A stretch of 64,000 bases of DNA, taken from Gallionella sp. GTDB lineage: Bacteria; Pseudomonadota; Gammaproteobacteria; Burkholderiales; Gallionellaceae. Position 1 is the stretch's first letter. Every line of letters begins with the position of its first letter. Positions 58,381-64,000 of this stretch are shown one piece after another. Below the pieces are notes generated by a model that did no database searches, was not told the origin of the DNA, and was given only the letters and a program-made list of their open reading frames with translations. The stretch spans positions 576,226 through 640,225 of the forward strand of contig JAQVVH010000001.1 of NCBI GenBank assembly GCA_028699065.1, read 5' to 3'. The position numbers and the translations under genes are program-made.

Positions 58381-58998
58381 ATGAGGGGCAATCTTTTCGT
58401 CATCAGCGCGCCATCCGGCGCAGGCAAAACCAGCCTGGTGCAGGCACTGCTGAACATCAATCCGCAGATCGGACTGTCGGTTTCATATACCACCCGTGCG
58501 CCGCGTGCGGGCGAGCATGACGGCCGGGATTACCATTTCGTAAGCCGTGACATTTTCATCGCGATGGCCAAGCAGGGAGAGTTTCTCGAAAGCGCCGAGG
58601 TGTATGGCAATTTTTACGGCACCTCGCAAAAGTGGATCAGCGATCAAATCACCGCGGGCAAGGATATTTTGCTGGAAATCGATTGGCAGGGCGCGGCGCA
58701 GGTTCGCGCATTGTTCCCGTCATGCATCAGTATTTTTATCCTGCCGCCGTCGCGTGAAGCGCTGGCACAGCGTCTTAACGGGCGCGGCAAGGATGACGCC
58801 AGCGTCATTGCCCGACGTTTGGCCGCCGCACGCGAAGATGTCGCGCATGTTGCCGAGTTTGACTATGTTATTATCAACGACAGCTTGAATGAGGCGCTGC
58901 GTGAGCTGAATGCGGTGGTGCTGGCAGCACCCCTCCGAGGCGACAAGCAGTTATCCCGATATCAGCAATTAATCAACGAATTACAGTCTCCGGAGTAA
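58381..58998 (+). CDS. gmk: guanylate kinase
   Basis: Phosphorylates GMP/dGMP to GDP. 205 residues. The P-loop is SAPSGAGKTS (9-18). SVSYTTRAPRAGEHDGRDYHFV and LEIDWQGAAQV are conserved substrate and metal regions. GTG 58375 overlapping the yicC stop is possible, but ATG 58381 has GGAG 5 nt upstream. 3 bp before rpoZ. Confidence 0.96.
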   Translation: MRGNLFVISAPSGAGKTSLVQALLNINPQIGLSVSYTTRAPRAGEHDGRDYHFVSRDIFIAMAKQGEFLESAEVYGNFYGTSQKWISDQITAGKDILLEIDWQGAAQVRALFPSCISIFILPPSREALAQRLNGRGKDDASVIARRLAAAREDVAHVAEFDYVIINDSLNEALRELNAVVLAAPLRGDKQLSRYQQLINELQSPE

Positions 58999-59001
58999 AT
59001 C

Positions 59002-59208
59002 ATGGCCCGTATTACCGTCGAAGAATGCCTGACCCAAATCCCCAATCGCTTTGATCTGACGCTTGCGGCAGCCTATCGCGCACGCCAGCTCGCCAACGGG
59101 GCCACGCATATGGTTGAGGACACCCGCGACAAGCCCACCGTCATTGCCCTGCGCGAAATCAGCGAGGGCAAGGTGGGCGCGGAAATCCTGAATCGCGGCC
59201 AGGCCTGA
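59002..59208 (+). CDS. rpoZ: RNA polymerase omega subunit
   Basis: 68 residues. Starts [19 protein letters not shown] and has the family block [13 protein letters not shown]. Helps assemble the beta' subunit and forms part of the ppGpp binding site 1. Operon with gmk and spoT. Confidence 0.97.
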   Translation: MARITVEECLTQIPNRFDLTLAAAYRARQLANGATHMVEDTRDKPTVIALREISEGKVGAEILNRGQA

Positions 59209-59236
59209 ACGGGCAACAATCTATTGTTGACCCGGC

Positions 59237-61348
59237 ATGGCCGACGCCGACCTGCTCATCCAGGAAGTTTCGGCCTATTTGAAGCCGAAGGATGTTTCGC
59301 ACATCCGCGAAGTCATTGAATTCAGCCGTGTAGCGCATCAGGGGCAGATGCGCCACTCCGGCGACCCCTACATCACCCATCCGATTGCCGTTGCCAGAAT
59401 TCTGACGCCGTTGCACATTGACGTGCAGGCTATCGTCGCGGCCCTGCTGCACGATGTCGTGGAAGATACTGATGTCACACTGGAGGAAGTCGCCGCCAAA
59501 TTTGGAAAGCCGGTGGCCGATCTGGTGGACGGTCTTAGCAAACTCGACAAGATCAAATTTGAAACTCGCGAGGATGCCCAGGCCGAAAATTTCCGCAAGA
59601 TGCTGCTGGCGATGGCGCGCGATGTCCGAGTCATCCTCATCAAGCTGGCAGATCGTCTGCACAACATGCGCACGCTGGGCGCCATGTCCCGCGAAAAATC
59701 CGAACGTATTGCGCGCGAAACCATGGAGATTTACGCCCCGATCGCCAACCGACTGGGACTCAACGAAATCTTCCATGAATTGCAGGATTTAAGCTTTAAA
59801 CACCTGCATCCGAATCGCTACAGCGTACTTTCCAGAGCACTCAAGGTGGCTCGAGGTAATCGCCGGGAAATTGTAAGCAAAATTCTGGAAACGATTACGC
59901 GACGCTTGGGTGAGCATCACATCCACGCGGAGGTGCATGGCCGCGAAAAGAACATTTACAGCATTTACCATAAAATGCAGGCGAAATCCCTAGCATTTGC
60001 CGAAGTTCTCGATATTTATGGATTTCGGGTGCTGGTGGAAGATGTCGATGCCTGTTACATCGCACTCGGCGCGCTGCATGGTTTGTACAAACCCATTCCC
60101 GGCAAATTCAAGGATTACATCGCTATTCCCAAGGTCAATGGGTATCAGTCGCTACACACCACGCTGTTCGGCCCATTTGGTACGCCGATAGAGATCCAGA
60201 TCCGCACCCAGGAAATGCACCGGATTGCCGAAGCCGGGGTGGCATCACACTGGCTCTACAAAAGCGGCCACAGCACCACCAACGAACTGCACCAGAAAAC
60301 CCACCAGTGGCTGCAGGAATTGCTCGAAAGTTTGGGGCAAAGCAGTAATTCCTCCGAGTTTCTCGAACATCTCAAGGTGGATTTATTCCCCGATGAAGTC
60401 TACGTGTTTACGCCCAAGGGCAAAATCATGTCACTGCCGCGCGGTGCGACGGCCGTGGATTTTGCCTACAGCGTACACACTGAAGTGGGCAATCGGTGCA
60501 TTGCGGTCAAGGTCAATCATGAACTGGTCCCACTCCGTACAGAGCTGCGTAGTGGCGATCGCGTGGAAGTCATCACCGCACCGAATGCTCGCCCCAATCC
60601 GGCCTGGTTAAGTTACGTCGCAACCAGCAAGGCGCGCGGCCATATCCGGCATTTCCTGCGAACCATGCAATCGGGTGAATCAGCGCAACTCGGTGAGCGC
60701 CTATTGAATCAAGCCCTGCACTCGCTCGGCGTGAAACCCCAGGAAATCGATCAGGCCCACTGGAACAAACTGCTGCGCGAAACCGGCGCGAAATCCCGCG
60801 AGGAAATCCTCGCGGACATCGGTCTGGGGCGACGGCTGAATCTGGTTGTCGCACGCCAGCTTGCCAGCATCGGTGAGAGCGTGCCCGACCTGCCAGCGAC
60901 TCCGGTCATCACGATCCAAGGCACGGAAGGCATGACGGTTCAGTTCGCCAAGTGCTGCAATCCGATTCCGGGGGATCCGGTCATTGGCATCATCAAACGC
61001 AATCAGGGACTGGTGATTCACACGCACGACTGCCCGACACTGCGCCGCGGACATGGCAGTGGGGAACAATGGCTCGACGTTATGTGGGACAGCAATATCT
61101 CGCGTACCTTTGATGTCAGTATCAAACTCATCGTGGCGAATCAGCGCGGCGTGCTGGCAAAAGTCGCGGCTGCCATTGCGGAAGCGGAATCCAATATCAG
61201 CAATGTGAATTTTGCCAGCGAGGGTGAATACACGGCGCTGCACTTCACTCTGGAAGTCAACAACCGTCTGCATCTGGCTAGCGTTATGCGCAGCCTGCGT
61301 AAAATTCCCGAAGTGATCCGGATTATCCGGGTAAAACAAATCGGCTAA
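59237..61348 (+). CDS. spoT: bifunctional (p)ppGpp synthase/hydrolase SpoT
   Basis: 703 residues. The HD hydrolase domain is intact (HPIAVARIL, LLHDVVEDTDV). The synthetase domain has GREKNIYSIYHKMQ, YGFRVLVED and IPKVNGYQSLHTTLFGP. TGS (VYVFTPKGKIMSLPRGATAVDFAY), the conserved-cysteine zinc-finger region (QFAKCCNPIPGD and HTHDCPTL) and a C-terminal ACT domain follow. Both activities therefore look functional. The 28 bp gap to rpoZ has no clear terminator. Confidence 0.96.
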   Translation: MADADLLIQEVSAYLKPKDVSHIREVIEFSRVAHQGQMRHSGDPYITHPIAVARILTPLHIDVQAIVAALLHDVVEDTDVTLEEVAAKFGKPVADLVDGLSKLDKIKFETREDAQAENFRKMLLAMARDVRVILIKLADRLHNMRTLGAMSREKSERIARETMEIYAPIANRLGLNEIFHELQDLSFKHLHPNRYSVLSRALKVARGNRREIVSKILETITRRLGEHHIHAEVHGREKNIYSIYHKMQAKSLAFAEVLDIYGFRVLVEDVDACYIALGALHGLYKPIPGKFKDYIAIPKVNGYQSLHTTLFGPFGTPIEIQIRTQEMHRIAEAGVASHWLYKSGHSTTNELHQKTHQWLQELLESLGQSSNSSEFLEHLKVDLFPDEVYVFTPKGKIMSLPRGATAVDFAYSVHTEVGNRCIAVKVNHELVPLRTELRSGDRVEVITAPNARPNPAWLSYVATSKARGHIRHFLRTMQSGESAQLGERLLNQALHSLGVKPQEIDQAHWNKLLRETGAKSREEILADIGLGRRLNLVVARQLASIGESVPDLPATPVITIQGTEGMTVQFAKCCNPIPGDPVIGIIKRNQGLVIHTHDCPTLRRGHGSGEQWLDVMWDSNISRTFDVSIKLIVANQRGVLAKVAAAIAEAESNISNVNFASEGEYTALHFTLEVNNRLHLASVMRSLRKIPEVIRIIRVKQIG

Positions 61349-61357
61349 TCCTTGGGT

Positions 61358-62680
61358 TCAGCCCGCACCAAAATCCCGCAAAACCTGCAACAAGGGGGCA
61401 GCCTTGTCGAAGGTTTCCTGATACTCGGCCTGGCATTCCGAATCCGCCACAATTCCGCCGCCGGCCCAGCCCTGAATCTGCCCTCCGGCGTAAACCAGAG
61501 TGCGGATGGCAATGTTGCTGTCCATGTTGCCATCAAAGCCAACATAACCGATGCTGCCGCAATAGAGCCCCCGTCGATGCGGCTCGAGCTGGTCGATAAT
61601 TTCCATCGCACGCCGCTTGGGTGCGCCTGTAATCGATCCGCCGGGGGAGCTGTCGCGTAACAGATCCAGTGCGTGATGTCCCGGCATAAGCTGCCCGGTC
61701 ACGGTGCTGACCAGATGATGTACGCTGGCATAGCTTTCTACCTGAAATAACGCTGGCACTTGCACCGAGCCCGGCAGGCAATGCTTGCCGAGATCGTTGC
61801 GCAGTAAATCGACGATCATGAGATTTTCCGCCCGATCCTTGGCATGGCTGGCCAAATCGGTCGCCAGCGCTCGGTCCTGTTCCGGATCAGCGCTGCGCGG
61901 ACGGGTGCCTTTGATCGGTCGCGTCACCACGCGTGCATTTTCGACGCGCAGGAATTGTTCCGGTGACGCGGACAATACCTGAATCCCCGGAAAATCGAGA
62001 AAGGCGGCGTACGGCGCGGGACTCAACGCACGCAGAGCCAGGTAGACCCCGAGCGCATTTCCCTCCGCACGCGCGGAAAAACGCTGCGCCAAGTTAACCT
62101 GATAGCAGTCGCCATTCGTTAAATAATCTTTGATTCGCTCGAACGCACGCTGATAACTTGAGCACGTAAAGCTGAAATCGATTTCGCCGCTTACCTTGAA
62201 ATCCAAATTCCCGAATTGCGCGGGCTCACGCAGGCGAGTCAGTAATTTCGGCAACAACAGCCGGGTTTCCGGAAACCGGCAATATGAGACCAGCCGGGCA
62301 CGCTTTGCTTCGTGATCCAACACCAATGCCCAGTCGTAAAGCCCCAGCTGCATAACAGGCGGATGCTCAGACACGGGTTTGCCGGATACCATTCCCTGCG
62401 CGGACATTCCCCAGTCATAGGTCCAGTATCCCAGCAATCCGCCCGCGAAAGGGATGTCGGGTGTCGAGGGAACCGTGGGCCCCAGCGCTATGCGCAAATC
62501 TGCGACGAATTTACCCGACTCGTCGCTACTACTGAACATTTTCACGGGCGCGGCAGTAAAAATATCAAATCGCCGCAACCCGCCGCTGTCCAGCCAGGCC
62601 GCACAAGGCAAATCGGCAAGCCCGGAAAAATATCCAGCCGGATCAGGCCGATAGGGTAAATCTACGCTGTAAAAATTCAT
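61358..62680 (-). CDS. pabB: aminodeoxychorismate synthase component I
   Basis: Converts chorismate to aminodeoxychorismate for p-aminobenzoate and folate. 440 residues. The motif RPIKGTRPRS carries the Lys that distinguishes PabB from anthranilate synthase, which has Ala at that site. SPGGSITGAPKRRAMEIIDQLE and YCGSIGYVGFDGNMDSNIAIRTL are intact. TTG 62686 is in frame, but ATG 62680 is preferred. Converges with spoT, 9 bp apart. Confidence 0.94.
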   Translation of the reverse strand: MNFYSVDLPYRPDPAGYFSGLADLPCAAWLDSGGLRRFDIFTAAPVKMFSSSDESGKFVADLRIALGPTVPSTPDIPFAGGLLGYWTYDWGMSAQGMVSGKPVSEHPPVMQLGLYDWALVLDHEAKRARLVSYCRFPETRLLLPKLLTRLREPAQFGNLDFKVSGEIDFSFTCSSYQRAFERIKDYLTNGDCYQVNLAQRFSARAEGNALGVYLALRALSPAPYAAFLDFPGIQVLSASPEQFLRVENARVVTRPIKGTRPRSADPEQDRALATDLASHAKDRAENLMIVDLLRNDLGKHCLPGSVQVPALFQVESYASVHHLVSTVTGQLMPGHHALDLLRDSSPGGSITGAPKRRAMEIIDQLEPHRRGLYCGSIGYVGFDGNMDSNIAIRTLVYAGGQIQGWAGGGIVADSECQAEYQETFDKAAPLLQVLRDFGAG

Positions 62681-62730
62681 ACGCAAAATCGCAGAAAGCT
62701 GCCGCTGAACAAACCAATGTCGCCGGAAAT

Positions 62731-63681
62731 TTATTCTGGCTTGACGGCAGAAAGCGGCAGTCGCGCTGTTTTTTCACGGGAGAACTGTCGTATCAACTCT
62801 AGAATCCGGGGGATTTGTGCAAGTGTCGCCTCCTCCCCGCTTTTCATAAGACGCTGCTTGCCCGCAAGATCGAGCTGAGGCAACTCACCAATAGCCGGAT
62901 GAACAACCACCTGTGCCATTTCCAGTTCGCGTGCCATGATGGACTGACGCATGATGCGAATGCTCTGTTTGAGAATGTCGATGATTCCCTCAGGCGGCGG
63001 ATTCTCCCCGGGATGCCGTGAAATATCCACTGCAATCACGATATCGGCGCCCATTTCCTTGGCAATACTAACGGGCACCGGCTTCTTGAGATCACCATCC
63101 ACATATTCCTCCCCGGCAACCATGACGGGGTGGAACACCCCCGGAATGCTGCTCGAGGCGCGCACCGCCATCCCCGTGTTGCCATGATTGAAAGCGGCCG
63201 AATCACCCGTCCGCAACCGGGTTGCCACCGCAACAAACGGCTTGTCCAACTGCTCAATTGAGCGATTGCCCAGAGCCTTGTTGATGAAATCCTGCAAAGC
63301 CTCGCCACGAATATAGCCGCGCTTGGAGATATCCACATCATCTATCTTGTCGTCGTCGAGCTGGAATGCCAGATGCTCGAGCTCCTGCCCAAGATAACCG
63401 CCCGCATACAACGCGCCCACCACGCTGCCCGCACTGGTGCCGACGACCATATCTACATGGATACCGTTTTCCTCCAGCGCCTTGATGACCCCGACATGCG
63501 CAAAGCCTCGCTCACCCCCACTACCCAGTGCCAGCGCGACAATCGGGCGCTGCGATTGCATGGGCACAATCGCAGTGGCCGAAGGTTCAATTACATTCTT
63601 GTATTGAATCGGCTGCACTGCCGCGCAGGCAGTCAGCAGCAGAGGCGTCAACAGAATAAAAAGGCGAATAAGTGCGCGCAT
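62731..63681 (-). CDS. patatin-like phospholipase lipoprotein
   Basis: 316 residues. A signal peptide with lipobox LLTAC (Cys19) is followed by a patatin domain. The oxyanion loop is LGSGGERGFAHVG, the nucleophile Ser83 is in GTSAGS and the catalytic Asp195 in DGD, so the dyad is complete. It resembles the RssA-type patatins, but here it is secreted and lipid-anchored. Predicted lipid acyl hydrolase at the envelope. Substrate unknown. Confidence 0.9.
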   Translation of the reverse strand: MRALIRLFILLTPLLLTACAAVQPIQYKNVIEPSATAIVPMQSQRPIVALALGSGGERGFAHVGVIKALEENGIHVDMVVGTSAGSVVGALYAGGYLGQELEHLAFQLDDDKIDDVDISKRGYIRGEALQDFINKALGNRSIEQLDKPFVAVATRLRTGDSAAFNHGNTGMAVRASSSIPGVFHPVMVAGEEYVDGDLKKPVPVSIAKEMGADIVIAVDISRHPGENPPPEGIIDILKQSIRIMRQSIMARELEMAQVVVHPAIGELPQLDLAGKQRLMKSGEEATLAQIPRILELIRQFSREKTARLPLSAVKPE

Positions 63682-63746
63682 TTTGCATCAATTCAAAGTA
63701 CCTAGATCTCGCAAGGCTACCATGGTAAAAATATATAGTGAAAAAC

Positions 63747-63773
63747 TTGCGGCAGGTAATATCCCTGCCGCAA
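63747..63773 (-). terminator. intrinsic terminator after the histone-like gene
   Basis: TTGCGGCAGG/CCTGCCGCAA, a 10 bp perfect stem with a 7 nt loop, followed on the minus strand by GTTTTTC. A second inverted repeat, CCGCGA/TCGCGG at 63784-63801, sits between it and the stop codon. Confidence 0.8.
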
Positions 63774-63803
63774 CAAATACCATCCGCGAGAAGCTTCGCG
63801 GGC

Positions 63804-64000
63804 TCAGCTGAGCTTGCCGATCCCCGGTGTGGCAAATGGCCAACTTGCTGCAGGCCGGATGGGTGCTGGTGCTTCCGGTGCTGCTGCAGGCTTGGCCGCA
63901 ACCGGCGTTACCGCTGGCGCAGCTTTCTTCACGACGGCAGCAGCCTTGGCCACAGGTTTCTTGGCGGGTGCAGCTGCCTTTTTAACCGCCGGTTTCTTCG
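63804..64000 (-). CDS. histone H1-like Lys/Ala/Pro-rich protein, C-terminus only
   Basis: The gene runs in from the right edge, so only the last 65 residues are seen. They are repeated KKPAVKKAAAPAKKPVAKAAA-type units, then an Ala/Pro stretch and the ending WPFATPGIGKLS. Such Lys/Ala/Pro tails occur in bacterial histone H1-like DNA-binding proteins (AlgP/HctB type). Because the N-terminus is missing, a phasin-like or other Lys/Ala-tailed protein cannot be excluded. Confidence 0.75.
   Translation of the reverse strand, partial: KKPAVKKAAAPAKKPVAKAAAVVKKAAPAVTPVAAKPAAAPEAPAPIRPAASWPFATPGIGKLS

Noticed and set aside
1..64000. CRISPR arrays, insertion sequences, integrases, restriction or toxin-antitoxin islands
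   Set aside because: No regularly spaced repeats, transposase or integrase frames, or compositional islands were seen. The window reads as core chromosome.

Overview
The window is a gene-dense stretch of ordinary bacterial chromosome: about 60 protein genes, two tRNA genes, no gap above about 150 bp, and no insertion sequence, prophage or CRISPR array that I can see. Gene content and order point to a betaproteobacterium. The signs are the rpsU-yqeY-dnaG-rpoD block, rplM-rpsI-argC-erpA, thiS-thiG-trmB facing hemW-rdgB-rph, yicC-gmk-rpoZ-spoT, a ubiquinone (coq7) pathway, Fur, and a lysine-rich histone-like protein. A Nitrosomonadales/Gallionellaceae-type host is my guess from general familiarity and is not proven.

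Layout. 1-5.4 kb: a 23S rRNA pseudouridine synthase and transaldolase, facing the miaB-phoH-ybeY-corC translation/ribosome-maturation cluster. 5.5-5.7 kb: a single-gene unit for a 32-residue membrane peptide. 5.8-14.6 kb (minus strand): a GGDEF protein, hrpA, mqo, birA, coaX and a SPOR-like protein. 14.7-19.4 kb: the macromolecular-synthesis operon, closed by tRNA-Ile(CAU) and a terminator. 19.4-27 kb: tyrS; mepM-like peptidase and anmK (cell-wall turnover and recycling); erpA, argC, rpsI, rplM; an ElyC-like protein and an OsmC-family protein. 27-35 kb: coq7-trpC diverging from proA-lpdA-yqaA, then an M17 aminopeptidase diverging from thyA-folA-blc. 35.3-42.3 kb: a predicted beta-barrel protein and fur sharing a Fur-box region, the coupled rlhA-DUF3820-transporter string, and a large basic-amino-acid decarboxylase. 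42.4-51.8 kb: dcd, metG, a SulP transporter, dnaE, an MFS transporter and tRNA-Gly(CCC). 51.9-64 kb: a lone cyclic-nucleotide-binding domain protein, thiamine and tRNA/haem-related genes, a PP2C phosphatase, the yicC-gmk-rpoZ-spoT operon, pabB, a patatin lipoprotein, and the C-terminus of a histone H1-like protein running off the edge.

Most genes sit in short operons with 4-8 bp ATGA-type overlaps. Many operon starts carry a recognisable -10 box followed at once by a GC-rich stretch (TAGAAT + CGCGCC type), which resembles stringently controlled rRNA promoters. The bifunctional (p)ppGpp enzyme that could act on such promoters is encoded in the same window.

I found no convincing new multi-gene system. 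The items most worth a second look are the 32-residue membrane peptide with its own promoter and terminator, the recurrent promoter module, the candidate leaderless genes (rlhA and the PP2C gene), and the Fur-box region with its unidentified envelope protein.
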